In this document: piece by piece, positions 25,101 through 37,066 of the stretch
Position numbering within the stretch: the stretch's first letter is position 1
Layout: every line of letters starts with the position of its first letter
From: Panulirus ornatus
Lineage: Eukaryota; Arthropoda; Malacostraca; Decapoda; Palinuridae
Length of the DNA: 64,000 nt
Assembly: GCF_036320965.1 (NCBI RefSeq)
Contig: NC_092235.1
Span: 27,675,976-27,739,975, forward strand
Direction of reading: 5' to 3'
Notes under the pieces: model-generated
What the model saw: the letters and a program-made list of their open reading frames with translations, nothing else
Told to the model about the DNA's origin: nothing
Database searches by the model: none
Position numbers and translations under genes: made by a program

Positions 25101-25419
25101 ATATTCCTATGAGTCCACTGGGAAATGAAACATGATAAGTTCCTAAGTGCACTTTTGTCCAATAATCACATCATCAGGGGAGATACAAGAATGAGATAAT
25201 AGTCAGTTAATATACAACGAAGAGATGTAGCTAGGACACCATTTAGTAAACAAGTGGCATCCTAGCTACGTCTGTTTGTTGTATATCAACTGACATTTCT
25301 TTCTTGTATGTCCCCCAGATGATGTGATTATTACATAAAAGTGCACTTGGGAACTTATAGCGTTTCATTTCCCCGTGAACTCATAGGAATATACTTGATC
25401 ACGCGCTCAATTATGATCC

Positions 25420-25420
<1 letters not shown>
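25101..25420. mobile_element. Penelope-like solo fold-back
   Basis: Two arms of about 145 bp in opposite orientation meet near 25,255. The left arm starts at TATTCCTATGAGTCCAC; the right ends at CTCATAGGAATA. The arms match the outer parts of the palindrome at 53,053-54,137, including the extra TTGATCACGCGC end before (TA)n. No coding part remains. Confidence 0.8.

Positions 25421-25423
<3 letters not shown>

Positions 25424-25484
<61 letters not shown>
25424..25484. repeat. (TA)n microsatellite
   Basis: About 60 nt at the right end of the fold-back. Confidence 0.97.
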
Positions 25485-25490
<6 letters not shown>

Positions 25491-26029
25491 TACATATATC
25501 AGACACCTTAATGCCTCCATGACCAAATTTATTTTAAAATAATATATATGCCTTAGATTGAATGTGTAACTACTCAAAAGATTTTGGTGAAGTCTAATGA
25601 AAGTTTTGTATTTCCATTTAAATTAAACTATTGCATGTAGCCCATATTTTAATTGAGATTTGAATAATCACTTTATATACAGTGCACAAGTGTACTTAAT
25701 TATCTTTGTATAACACAAATGTGCACCCTGAGAACTTACAGCAATAATAGAAAGCATTTGATATTCATGTTTAGTGTTTGAACATATTGTCATTTACTTC
25801 AAATTCACATGTAATGCATGGGATAAGGCTAAATATTTTGTCTTGGAAAAGTCTTTGGGGTTGCATAGTCTTGGTTACACTGGCAGGAAGAAGGCAAGAC
25901 TACTTCATAATTGTAGCCTTAAGATAGAGTCAGTACTAAGTCATCAAAGAATTCCAAGAATAATGTAGAGATCAGACGGTGGTACCTAAGAAGCAGTGAG
26001 GGAGTCTGACAGTGTGCTCTTGTCCACAG
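25485..26029. other. Intron before E6
   Basis: AT-rich unique sequence up to the E6 acceptor. Confidence 0.55.
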
Positions 26030-26425
26030 CAGGGTGGTGGTGTTGGCTGCGGTGGTGGTACCCTAGGTGATGTTGCCAGGCAAACTACAGGGGTTCGTTG
26101 GGGTATGGTACTTCAAGAAGAGGCAGCTCAGAATGACTTAGCAACTTCAGAGAAGCCATACCGCTGTCCACTCTGTCCCCATCGTGCCCGAAGGAAGGAC
26201 AGTCTAATCCGTCACTTAAGGATGCATACCGGGGAAAGACCGTACCGTTGTCCCACGTGCCCATATGCTGCTATCCAGAAATCTGATCTGGATAGGCATC
26301 TCAGATCACGGCACACACACCAGTTGATTGTAACCCAACACCTCACTGCTGCTTCTTTGAGTTTTCCACCACAAGCTTATTTAACCAGCCGCTCTCCTAC
26401 ACTACCTCAGGCACCACATCGTTAG
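26030..26425 (+). CDS. Alternative 3'-terminal exon E6, two C2H2 zinc fingers
   Basis: Seen: the acceptor CTCTTGTCCACAG ends at 26,029 and is followed at once by CAG, a second NAGNAG site that would add or drop one Gln without changing frame. The frame of 131 codons ends in TAG at 26,425. A glycine-rich start and a 45-residue spacer lead to finger 1 (C46, C49, H62, H66) and finger 2 (C74, C77, H90, H95), linked by HTGERPY. Finger 2 shares AIQKSDLDRH with E5 and E7. The tail is about 35 residues. An AATAAA at 26,522-26,527, about 100 bp after the stop, could end this isoform before E7. Inferred: terminal exon of the same gene; no defect is seen. Confidence 0.87.
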   Translation, partial: QGGGVGCGGGTLGDVARQTTGVRWGMVLQEEAAQNDLATSEKPYRCPLCPHRARRKDSLIRHLRMHTGERPYRCPTCPYAAIQKSDLDRHLRSRHTHQLIVTQHLTAASLSFPPQAYLTSRSPTLPQAPHR

Positions 26426-26904
26426 GTAGTGATGGCTTGAGTCAGACTGGACTAATGACCAATCCAAGTTGCACAAATTGTAAACGTGTGACATAGAATC
26501 AGTGAATTTGTTTGCAAAGTTAATAAATTAAAGTGAATAATTATGTACATGGAATTGTGCATTTCAAAATATGTGAAATCATATGTGAATTTAGATACTT
26601 GATTTTATTTAAGAGTAAGAGATACAAGAAAAATCAAGAGAAACTGTTAAATTGAATCAATAGAAAGGTAATTTATATTATGAATTAGAAAAAAATTGTT
26701 GTGTGTTGTGAGTGGAAGAGCATGAACCAGGTACAGTACATGACAGTGAGTGTTCAGTGTTTGAAATAAGAAGCGGTATGGAAAAGATAATAGAACATCA
26801 CAGCTAAGATGGGCAGTAATTCAAATTGAAATGCACTCAGTCAGGCCCTCTCACTTGGGGTAATAAATAGATACCCTATGACCCCTCTTTGCTTTCCCTT
26901 GCAG
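26426..26904. other. E6 3' UTR candidate and intron before E7
   Basis: Contains AATAAA at 26,522 and then unique AT-rich sequence to the E7 acceptor. Confidence 0.5.
26522..26527 (+). terminator. Candidate poly(A) signal for E6
   Basis: AATAAA about 100 bp after the E6 stop and before the E7 acceptor. It is in the right place to end the E6 isoform. AT-rich sequence makes chance hits common. Confidence 0.4.
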
Positions 26905-27306
26905 CTCCGTGACATGCCTGAGAGTCGACTGGCCTGCTCTACCCAACAGCAAGCATGGCAGAACTTGCATTCTCCGGAGTCCCTTCCAAGATCGGGTCAA
27001 TCACAGCAGACGTTTTCTCGATCCTCAGATTCACAAATGCTACCACCTTCATATTCAAGAGTGGTAGACTCTACAAGACTCCAAGGGTACTCAAGAGGCC
27101 AGGAGATATCCATTGTTGAACAGTTTAAAAGACTGTTCCAATGCCCTTATTGTGAGCAAAAGATGACCTCAAAAGGAAGTCTAGTCCGACATATACGAAG
27201 TCATACTGGAGAGAGACCATACAAATGTAGTTATTGTATTTACGCGGCACTTCAAAAGTCAGATCTTGACCGCCACACAAGAAATAGACACCGTGATCAA
27301 ATTTAA
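26905..27306 (+). CDS. Alternative 3'-terminal exon E7, two C2H2 zinc fingers
   Basis: Seen: the acceptor CTTTGCTTTCCCTTGCAG ends at 26,904. The phase-0 frame of 133 codons ends in TAA at 27,306. A 79-residue Ser/Gln-rich spacer, the longest of the complete exons, precedes finger 1 (C80, C83, H96, H100) and finger 2 (C108, C111, H124, H129), linked by HTGERPY. Finger 1 lacks the CPYRA pattern (it reads CEQKMTSKG). Finger 2 carries ALQKSDLDRH like E5 and E6. Only three residues follow the finger-2 arginine cluster. An AATAAA at 27,833-27,838 fits a 3' UTR of about 530 bp. Inferred: terminal exon of the same locus, 480 bp after E6. Confidence 0.87.
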   Translation, partial: LRDMPESRLACSTQQQAWQNLHSPESLPRSGQSQQTFSRSSDSQMLPPSYSRVVDSTRLQGYSRGQEISIVEQFKRLFQCPYCEQKMTSKGSLVRHIRSHTGERPYKCSYCIYAALQKSDLDRHTRNRHRDQI

Positions 27307-28958
27307 TGAATTAAAGATTTCAGTGAAATAGGAATTACTTTCTCATACAACACCGTCCTGCATATCTCTAATGAGACTTTTTGATATTTAAGTGTGGTGA
27401 ATAACATTATATTTTTTCAGTTGCTTAAGGTTTGATGCAAAAAGATTCGTAGAGTTTTTAAAGGATCATAGAGTATTGATAACAGCAATTGTTGTACCAT
27501 TGCATATAACATGCTATTGCTACAAACAATTGGCTTGGTACTTTTAATGCAGAAAATGAGATTGGATTTACAGAAACTGGTCATGACACTAAGCTCTTTT
27601 GTCATTGTATTTTGACATTTTTCAGGCAAATCCCTATTTTGTGAATTGTTGGTCCCTTTCTCCATAGTTCAGATTATCTGTAGACTTATGATAAACTTAA
27701 CTGGAAGCATTTTCACTGTACACTAGGAAATTATTATTTTGTATGAGAAGGAATGTTTCAGACATTTTAGTGATATATACCATTATTATAAAAGAAGTTC
27801 CACTTTAAAGTTTATAGTATTGTACAGTTGTAAATAAAAAGTTTTCATATCATATTATTTTTCTAATGATTCCTTGAGTTCTGTAGTTGTTTCAGTAGAT
27901 GATATTCATAAGGATGCATCGGTATTATACTGTATGTATGACATGACCATGACTAGCTGAAGCATCATATACTCATGATTTGTACAAAACCTGGTTTTAC
28001 CATTGTTATTCACACTTACTGGCTAGTCTCTGAATTTTATGATTGTATAGGTACTACTACTGTTATTCTTATTTGTACATGGTTTCATACTCATACACAC
28101 AAGTACATATTTCCCATGATAGCCTTATTTTTCTTGGCTTGATTGGCCAGAAGTTAGGTTATCCAGGCATGGCCAGTATTATAGTTACCTTTACTTTTTA
28201 TTGCTAATTTCCATGGGTTTTAAAGTTGTTAGCCAATGTGATAATTAGCTCCCCTTCTTTTAGCCACTACAGTAGTAATTCTTAGTCATTTAGTGTCTTA
28301 GTTACCAAGACTCATTGGCCTTGTTTCTCTCGACAAGTACCTTGGTAATCATTGTATTGTTGGTTTGTATGATTCTTATTTTCCGTTTTGTTTGCCTGAA
28401 CTTCAGACATGTGGACTTAGGCCAATACTGTAGTTATTAGTACATCCTGGAATAACAGTTTATTTACACATGCTGGCCATTATATGTCAGTCTAACCCCA
28501 ATTGGGTGAGTAGCATTATCAAGAATATTTATAGCCTGTGTCTATCATGTATGTTAAACAGTTAGTATTTAATATATTGAAAAAGACATTATATTGTGTT
28601 CAAATTTCCCAATTGCAGTAGCATTACATGACTTGTTTCATTCTGAAAAACTTCAGGGTTTAAAGTTTTAGTGAGGAAACAAGATGTTTTTAATGCTTTC
28701 TCTGTACCAAGCTGAAAATATTAATTCTTCAACAAACTGGTATAAGGATGTCTAATCACAAACAGATGATATTGACATGTCATAGTTTTTTTTCATGTAC
28801 AAGTAGGACAGCTTCCAAAAGAGTGTGAATTACAGGATGTGCGATATACACTTTCACCCTTTCATTCTGGTATTTTTCTTTATTTTTGTAATCAATATTG
28901 TCAGACTTAAGTAAGTGGATAAACACATGAAATATGAAAGAGATCACTCACACAACAT

Positions 28959-28960
<2 letters not shown>
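27307..28960. other. E7 3' UTR candidate and following intron
   Basis: 3' UTR to about 27,860, then AT-rich unique sequence. No frame or repeat recognised. Confidence 0.5.
27833..27838 (+). terminator. Candidate poly(A) signal for E7
   Basis: AATAAA followed by a T-rich stretch, about 530 bp after the E7 stop. Chance occurrence is possible. Confidence 0.45.

Positions 28961-29003
<43 letters not shown>
28961..29003. repeat. (CA)n microsatellite
   Basis: About 43 nt of CA. Confidence 0.97.
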
Positions 29004-29004
<1 letters not shown>

Positions 29005-29089
29005 TTAGACAGCATACATAGATAGAAAAAAAAAAGATTATGATACAAGTGAATTTTCAAGAGATGGGACTCTTATGAGTGTTAAACTC

Positions 29090-29620
29090 CCTCCCTATTC
29101 AGTACAGATAGGTATTTACATGCACACTCAAAAAGAGTACAAGAAGCTAGTAAAGAATGTCTAGAGGAAGACAGCAAAGATGGCATCAGAATTTAGAGAG
29201 GTAAGTTACAGAGAAAGAGTAGAAACCTTAAGTTTACCTTCCATGGAAGAGAGAAGCATGAGAGAGGGGGTGACCTAATAACAACCTTAAAGTATTTAAA
29301 CCAGATTGATGATGTACGCAATGAACATTTCTTCAAAAGGTGTAGAGAAGTACTTTTGTAGTATAAAAGAGGTGAACAAATTGAATAAACAAAGAGAATT
29401 TGATCAATACAGATAGCATACAGAAAGTTGAAGGTTGTATATTAGAGACTCTAAAGAAGTGGAACTCCATGGGTGTAAAACTCCTTCCCTGTACAGCACA
29501 GATAAATATTTACACTTGCTGAGGGAACAGCTTAAGTATCCTTACCAGTGAATGAACTCAGCAAATAGGGATCATAGATAAGGCAAAGAAATTTTGACTG
29601 ATGAGTGAGTCTTAGACCTA
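29090..29620 (+). mobile_element. LINE-B-like C-terminal remnant
   Basis: Plus-strand pieces read EFREVSYRERVETLSLPSMEER and FKYLNQIDDVRNEHFFKR in different frames, the usual C-terminal order of these elements. Many stops. Confidence 0.55.
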
Positions 29621-29789
29621 AACCAGTTATTAAACACAGGCAGCCAAGCTAAGCATATATTTTGTTTGTTTTCCTTGAATTTGATTATGTATCAGAAATG
29701 GATTCACAAAGGGGAAATTACCATAATGCTTAGTTGTCACCAGATCCAGTGGAAGGAGACTAGGGAAAGAAATGAACAATCAACTGAGA

Positions 29790-30240
29790 TGTAGAATATG
29801 TATGAGAGGGGTTAAGATAATGTGCTAAATTGGTTTGAACATTTGTAGAGGATGACATGTCAGGAGTGAAGGGATCAAATAAAAGGTGGAAACCAATGAG
29901 GGATCGATGATTGCAGTGAAAGATGCTTTGAAGGTTCAGGGCCTGAACATGGAAGAGAGTGAGGCATGCAGAGCATAGAGTAAGTTGGAGTGATGGGTAT
30001 GCATGGGACAGTGTGCTGTTGATGGGCTGAATCAGGGCATATGAAGTGGTTGGGGAAAATCACGGAAAGGTCTGTGGGTCCTGGTTGTAGATAGGGAGCT
30101 CTGGTCTCAGTGCATTAAACATAAAAGCTAGAGAACGGATGTAAGTGAATGAGACTACTTCTTCATCTTTTCCAGGCGCAAATGCAGGATATGCCAAATG
30201 TGTAGATAAAAGGCAAATACTAACTTCCTGCCCTAAGAGT
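29790..30240 (+). mobile_element. Old LINE-A 3' remnant
   Basis: AAATTGGTTTGAACATTTGTAG and GGGCCTGAACATGGAAGAG followed by a GATGGGCTGAATCAGGGC tail match the LINE-A 3' end in order, heavily mutated. Confidence 0.65.
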
Positions 30241-30274
30241 CCCATCTCACCTTATGAGACTCCTTAGTACTCAG

Positions 30275-30600
30275 GATATATATTGCAATAAGTCACAGTG
30301 GTGTGCATGATCTAGTATTTACTGATAAACCACAAGGAAAATGAAACTTCATAAGTTTGCAGGTGCATTTTTGTGTAATGATCACATCATCAGGGGATGT
30401 ACAAGGAAGAGACTTAGCTAAAACACCATTGGTAAACAAGCATTACTGGATGATGGTGCTCTAGTCTTTCATCATGCCTGTCATAAAATTTTATCTTTTT
30501 GACAGAAAGGGAACTGTTGACGAATTTTTGCCTATGACAAAGATATACAGTTTGTATAGACCTTAACTGATATTAATGTTACAATGTTTCATTTTCCTCA
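30275..30600 (-). mobile_element. Penelope-like element piece
   Basis: Parallel to 11,775-12,120: TGCATGATCTAGTATTTAC, GTAATGATCACATCATCAGG and GAGACTTAGCTAAAACACC. No frame. Confidence 0.65.
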
Positions 30601-30604
30601 TGGT

Positions 30605-31007
30605 TGTCAGAACATGAAAGATGGAGACTGAGTGTAAACGAATGTGGCCTTGGTAGTCTTTTCCTAGCACTACCTCATGCGCACGCAGGGGGAGGTGAGT
30701 GTGAACGAATGTGGCCTTTGTTGTCTTTTCCTAGCACTACCTTGCACGCATGTAGGGGGGGGGAGGGGGATACCATTTCAAGTGTGGCAGGGTGGCGGCG
30801 GGAGTGGATGAAGGCAGCATGTATATGTACATATGTTTATATGTATATATCTGTGTATGTATATGTATGTATACATTGAAATGTATAAGTATGTATGTGT
30901 GCGTGTGTGGGTGTTTATGTATATACATGTGTATGTGGGCGGGTTGGGCCATTCTTTTGTCTGTTTCCTTGTGCTACCTCACTAACGCTGAAGACAGCAA
31001 CAAAGTA
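30605..31007 (+). mobile_element. LINE-A long tail, inner block doubled
   Basis: The GTGAACGAATGTGGCCTT to CTACCT(C/T)GC block occurs at 30,630-30,680 and again at 30,698-30,755, then the tail core. No coding. Confidence 0.65.
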
Positions 31008-31021
31008 TAATATATATATAT

Positions 31022-31083
<62 letters not shown>

Positions 31084-31106
31084 AATAGTATGAAAGAAAA
31101 AAAGAA

Positions 31107-31168
<62 letters not shown>
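31008..31168. repeat. Two (TA)n tracts
   Basis: TA at 31,008-31,079 and 31,109-31,168, split by a 30 bp A-rich stretch. Confidence 0.95.
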
Positions 31169-31169
<1 letters not shown>

Positions 31170-31174
<5 letters not shown>

Positions 31175-32571
31175 TTTTATTGTCGTTGTCTCCCGCGTTT
31201 GCGAGGTAGCGCAAGGAAACAGACGAAAGAAATGGCCCAACCCACCCCCATACGCATGTATATACATACGTCCACACACACAAATATACATACCTACACA
31301 GCTTTCCATGGTTTACCCCAAACGCTTCACATGCCCTGATTCAATCCACTGACAGCACATCAACCCCGGTATACCACATCGATCCAATTCACTCTATTCC
31401 TTGCCCTCCTTCCACCCTCCTGCATGTTCAGGCCCCGATCACACAAAATCTTTTTCACTCCATCTTTCCACCTCCAATTTGGTCTCCCACTTCTCCTCGT
31501 TCCCTCCACCTCCGACACATATATCCTCTTGGTCAATCTTTCCTCACTCATTCTCTCCATGTGCCCAAACCATTTCAAAACACCCTCTTCTGCTCTCACA
31601 ACCACGCTCTTTTTATTTCCACACATCTCTCTTACCCTTACGTTACTTACTCGATCAAACCACCTCACACCACAAATTGTCCTTAAACATCTCATTTCCA
31701 GCACATCCATCCTCCTGCGCACAACTCTATCCATAGCCCACGCCTCGCAACCATACAACATTGTTGGAACCACTATTCCTTCAAACATACCCATTTTTGC
31801 TTTCGGAGATAATGTTCTCGACTTCCACACATTCTTCAAGGCTCCCAGGATTCGCCCCCTCCCCCACCCTATGATCCACTTCCGCTTCCATGGTTCCATC
31901 CACTGCCAGATCCACTCCCAGATATCTAAAACACTTTACTTCCTCCAGTTTTTCTCCATTCAAACTTACCCCCCAATTGACTTGACCCTCAACCCTACTG
32001 TACCTAATAACCTTGCTCTTATTCACATTTACTCTTAACTTTCTTCTTTCACACACTTTACCAAACTCAGTCACCAGCTTCTGCAGTTTCTCACATGAAT
32101 CAGCCACCAGCGCTGTATCATCAGCGAACAACAACTGACTCACTTCCCAAGCTCTCTCATCCCCAACAGACTTCATACTTGCCCCTCTTTCCACAACTCT
32201 TGCATTCACCTCCCTAACAACCCCATCCATAAACAAATTAAACAACCATGGAGACATCACACACCCCTGCCGCAAGCCTACATTCACTGAGAACCAATCA
32301 CTTTCCTCTCTTCCTACACATACACATGCCTTACATCCTCGATAAAAACTTTTCACTGCTTCTAACAACTTGCCTCCCACACCATATATTTTTAGTACCG
32401 TCCACAGAGCATCTCTATCAACTCTATCATATGCCTTCTCCAGATCCATAAATGCTATATACAAATCCATTTGCTTTTCTAAGTATTTCTCACATACATT
32501 CTTCAAAGCAAACACCTGATCCACACATCCTCTACCACTTCTGAAACCACACTGCTCTTCCCCATATATAT
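31170..32571 (-). mobile_element. LINE-A copy, 1.4 kb
   Basis: Minus-strand coding from EEQCGFRSGRGCVDQVFALK and MDLEKAYDRVDRD through FADDTALVAD to VVYRG, in two overlapping frames with one frameshift near 31,850. Short-form tail. The 5' end meets element S5. Confidence 0.9.
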
Positions 32572-32725
32572 TCACCATTTCCTGCATTAGCAAGGTTGTG
32601 CCAAGAACAGAGGATTGAGCCTTAGATGGAGTATCCTTTCTTGGCCCCCTTCTTTGTTCCTTCTTTTGGAAAATTAAAAAATGGGAAGGGAGGATTTCCA
32701 GTCCCCCACTCCCTCCCCTTCTATT
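32572..32725 (+). mobile_element. Element S, copy S5 (partial)
   Basis: ATTCACCATTTCCTGCATTAG to CCCCCACTCCCTCCCC; it lacks the last third and terminal palindrome. It sits exactly between two divergent LINE-A copies. Confidence 0.7.
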
Positions 32726-35570
32726 TGCCAAGATGACAAGAAAGGAGAGATAGGTAGTATGTTTGAGGAAAAAACCTGGATGTTCTTGCTTTGAGTGAAA
32801 TGAAGCTCAAGGGTAAAGTGGGAAAGTTTTTTGGGAAAGTCTTAGGAGTTGGAGAGAGGACAAGAGCTAAGGAAGTAATAGCATTGCTCCTGAGGCAGGA
32901 GTTGTGGGAGTATGTGATTGAGTTTAGGAAAATAAATTCTAGGTTGATGTGGGTAAAACTGAAAGTGGATGGAGAGGGATGGGTGATTATTGGTGCCTTT
33001 GCACCTGGTCATGAGAAGAAAGATCATGAGAGGCAAGTGATTTGGGAGCAGCTGAGTGATTGTGTCAGCAGCTTTGATGCAGGAGATCAGGTTTTAGTGA
33101 TGGGTGATCTAAATGTGAGGGTGAGTAATGTGGCAGTTGAGGGTATTATTAGTGTACATGGGGTGTTCAGTATTGTAGATGTCAATGGTGAAGAGCTTGT
33201 GGATTTGTGTGCTGAAAAAAGAGTTGGTTAAGAGAGAGATATACATAAGTATACGGATATGAGTACAAGAAGTGGTCAAATGGCATTATTTCATTGTGTT
33301 AATTGATAGGCAAGTAAAAGAGATTTTGGTATGATAATGTGTGGAAAAGGGCAGCTGGAGGGATATTTCATCACTATCTTGTGGACGCAAAGGTGAAGAT
33401 TTGTAGAGTTTTTCAAAAAGATGTTTTGGAAGCAGGTAAATATTGTGCGTAAGACAAGAGAACAAATGGGAATGTTGGTGAAGGCGGTAAATGGAGAAGT
33501 AAGAACAGGCAGTGATAAAGTGAGAAGGAGATGGAGTGAGTATTTTGAAGGTTTGTGGAATGTGTTTAATGATAGAGTGACTGATATCGGGTGTTTTGGT
33601 CGGGGTGATGCAAAGTGAGATGGGTCAGGAAGAATGGTTAGGTTAAGAGAGGAGAGGTGGTGAAAGCTTTGCGGAAGATGAAATCCAGTAAGGCAGCGGG
33701 TTTGGATGGTATTGCAGTGGAATTTATTAAAAATGGGTTGACATTTTTGTTGATTGGTTGATAAGGATATTCAATGTATGTATGGACCATGGGGAAGTGC
33801 CTGTGGATTGGTGGAATGCATGCATAGTGTCATTGTACAAAGGCAAAGGGGATAAAGGTGTGTTCAAACTGCAGAGGCATAAGTTTGTTGAGTATTCCTG
33901 GGAAATTATATGGAGGGAATTGATTGAGAGGGTGAAGGTATGTACAGAGCATCAGATTGGGGAAGAGCAGTATGGTTTTAGAAGTGGTAGAGAATGTGTG
34001 GATCAGGTGTTTGCCCTGAAGAGTGTGTGTGAGAAATACTTAGAAAAACATATGGATTTGTATGTTGCATTTATGGATCTGGAGAAGGCATGTGATAGGA
34101 CTGATAGAGATGCTTTGTAGAAGGTTTTAAAAGTTTATGGTGTGGGAAGTAAGTTGCTAGAAGCAGTGAAAAGTTTTTACCAAGGATGTAAGGCATGTGT
34201 ACGAGTAGGAAGAGAGGAGAGTGATTGGTTCCCAGTGAATGTCGGTCTGCAGCAGGTTTGTGTCATGTCCCCATGGCTGTGTAATTTGTTTATGGATGGG
34301 GTGGTTAGGGAGGTAAATGCAGGAGTTTTGGAGAGAGGGGAGAGTTTGCAGTCTGTTTGGAATGAGAGGGCCTGGGAAGTGAGTCAGTTGTTGTTTGCTA
34401 GTGATACAGCTCTAGTGGCTGATTTGAGTCAGAAACTGCAGAAGTTGGTGACTTGAGTTTGGAAAAGTGTGTGAAAGGAGAAAGTTGAGAGTAAATGTGA
34501 ATAAGAGCAAGATTATTAGGCTTAGTAGGGTTGAGGGACAAGTTAATTGGGATGGAAGTTTGAATGGAGAAAAATCGGAGGAAGTGAAGTGTTTTAGATA
34601 TTTGGGAGTGGACTTTGTAGCGAATGGAACCATGGAAGCGGAAGTAAGTTACAGGGTTGGGGAGGGGGCGAAGGTTCTAGGAGTGATGAAGAATGTGTGG
34701 AAGGAGAGAACACTATCTCAGAGAGCAAAAATGGGTATGTTTGAAGGGATAGTAGTTCCAACAATGTTATATGGTTGCGAGGCATGGGCCTTAGATCGGG
34801 TTGTACAGAGGAGGATGGATGTGTTGGAAATGAAATGTTTGAGGACAGTATGTGTTGTGAATTGGTTTGATTGCATAAGTAATGAAAGGGTAAGGGAAAT
34901 GTGTGGAAATAAAAGCGTGGCTGAGTGAGCAGAAGAGGGTGTGTTCAAGTGGTTTGGACATATGAAGAGAATGAGTGAAGAAAGATTGACAAAGAGGATA
35001 TGTGTCTCTGAGGTGGAGGGAACAAAGAGAAGCGGGAAACCAAATTGGAGGCGGAAGCATGGAATGAAAAATATTTTGAGGGATCGGGGTCTGAATATAC
35101 AGGAGGGTGAGAGATGTGCAAGGAATAGAGTGAATTGGAAAGATGTGGTATACCAGGGTCAATGGCTGTCAGTGGGCTAAACCAGGGCATGTGGAACATC
35201 TGGGGTAAACCAAGGAAAGGTCTGTGGGGCCTGGATGTGGATAGGGAGCTATGGTTTTGATGCATTACTCATGACAGCTAGAGACTGAGCATGAACAAAT
35301 GTGGCCTTTTTTGTCTGTTTTCCTGGCGCTTCCTTGCTGAAGCAGTTGGCAGTGATGCTGTTTCTTATGGGGTGGGGTAGTGCCGGGCATGGATGAAGGC
35401 AAGCAAATATGAATATGTATATGTCTGTGCATGTGTATGTATATGTATTTATGTTGATATCTATATATGCATGTATGGGCATTTATATGTATATATGAGT
35501 GGTTGGGCCATTCTTTGTCTGTGTCCTGGCACTACCTTGCTGATGTGGGAGACAGTGATTAAGTATGATG
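32726..35570 (+). mobile_element. LINE-A copy, near full length, internal deletion
   Basis: Starts in the endonuclease (SEMKLKGKVGKFFG; later GDLNVRVSNVAVEG), loses about 470 bp at about 33,415, then carries KAAGLDGIAVEF, EEQYGFRSGRECVDQVFALK, FMDLEKACDR, MSPWLCNLFMDG, LLFASDTALVAD, and the C-terminal domain with tail to about 35,570. The catalytic FADD reads FASD here. Stops split it into at least six frames, so it is dead and older than most copies. Confidence 0.88.
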
Positions 35571-35860
35571 AATATATATGAATGTGTGTGTATGAGTGGA
35601 TGGGCCATTCTTTGTCTCTTTCCTGGCACTACCTAGCAGACATGGGAGACGGTGATCAAGTATGATAATAAATGTGACACACACACAAACACCTAAACCT
35701 ATACCTAGACGTAAGCCAGGCATCCAGTTTATGGATGAATTTCTAGGGGAGAATGAACAGCTGAGTAGACTGTAGACCCACTGACACAGCCAGACCCAGG
35801 GTGACATTACTGTCAGTAACACTAACTGCTAAAGCACAACAGTCCATATCACCAGATAGA
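35571..35860. other. Tail-like core then unassigned sequence
   Basis: 35,590-35,680 repeats the tail core (GGCACTACCTAGCAGACATG). 35,690-35,860 is not recognised. Confidence 0.4.
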
Positions 35861-36565
35861 TCAGTGAAGAAGAAATGGAAAGAAAAGAAAGGTTATTATG
35901 AGATTACATGAGACTGTAGAGTTGCCAAAAATGATTTCTGTAAAAAGATAAAGCACTGGTAGATATAGTGAAGACTAAAAGGGATGACCATTTGTGATTT
36001 TGTTTGCTGTGGCCTCATTTAGTCTGGATGTACTTAAGCAGGCAAAGAAACCTAAAAACAAGGCCGAATTTAGTGAAATATTCATCTGCCATGATGAACT
36101 GAGGGAAGAAAACAAAGAATACAAAGAAGGCACAAACATCACCCTTAACCATTGCCAGAGTCCCTTAGGAGAATGATTAAGTAAGGAGCCCAACTGTATG
36201 CTTGCAAATATTAGAACTGCATTCAAGTTCATGGATAAAAAAGTAGTCTGCAAGCTGTCTATATCTTACCTAAGGCCATAACTAGAATATGCTTCTTGTG
36301 TTTGATCACCACACTTAAAGAAACACAAAAAAAAAGTTTTTAGAAGATGTCCAGAGTAGAACAAACAAAGGTGATGCCAAAGTTAAGAGAGGTGAGTTAC
36401 AGGAAAAGGCTAATGACCTTCAATTTGCCCATGTTGAAAGAGAGAAGAGTGAGAGGCAAGCACATCTTTTAAGTTTTTGAAACAGACAAATGTAGACAAT
36501 GAATAGGTCTTCAAGAGATGTACCGATAGAATAATTAAGCTAAAGGCTTGTTAAGAAAGATGGAA
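35861..36565 (+). mobile_element. LINE-B-like C-terminal remnant
   Basis: Plus-strand pieces NIRTAFKFMDKKVVCKLSIS, LEYASCV and VERERSERQAHLLSF follow the order of a non-LTR RT C-terminus. Stops throughout. Confidence 0.6.
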
Positions 36566-36594
36566 AGGTGGTGATTATTTTTATTATTATTATT

Positions 36595-36789
<195 letters not shown>

Positions 36790-36790
<1 letters not shown>

Positions 36791-37022
36791 TTTCTTTCAT
36801 ACTATTCGCCATTTCCCGCATTAGCGAGGTTGCGTTAAGAACAAAGGACTGGACCTTTGAGGGAATATCCTCAAATGGCCCCCTTCTCTGTCCCTTCTTT
36901 TGGAAAATTAAAAAAAAAACGAGAGGGGAGGATTTCCAGCCCCCCGCTCCCTTCCCTTTTAGTCGCCTTCTACGACATGCAGGGAATACGTGGGAAGTAT
37001 TCTTTCTCCCCTATCCCCAGGG

Positions 37023-37025
<3 letters not shown>
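36790..37025 (+). mobile_element. Element S, copy S6 (reference copy)
   Basis: Complete: ATACTATTCGCCATTTCCCG at the left, GCGTTAAGAACAAAGGACTG, GGGAATATCCTC, a short A run, GATTTCCAGCCCCCCGC, TCGCCTTCTACGAC, and the palindrome at 37,012-37,025. (TA)n lies on both sides. No coding and no terminal inverted repeat. Confidence 0.82.

Positions 37026-37062
<37 letters not shown>
37026..37062. repeat. (TA)n microsatellite
   Basis: Between S6 and a LINE-A tail. Confidence 0.95.

Positions 37063-37063
<1 letters not shown>

Positions 37064-37066
<3 letters not shown>

Noticed and set aside
31401..32038. Ser/Pro/His-rich plus-strand frames of 100-200 codons
   Set aside because: They are the antisense of LINE-A coding; the same shadow appears at every minus-strand copy.
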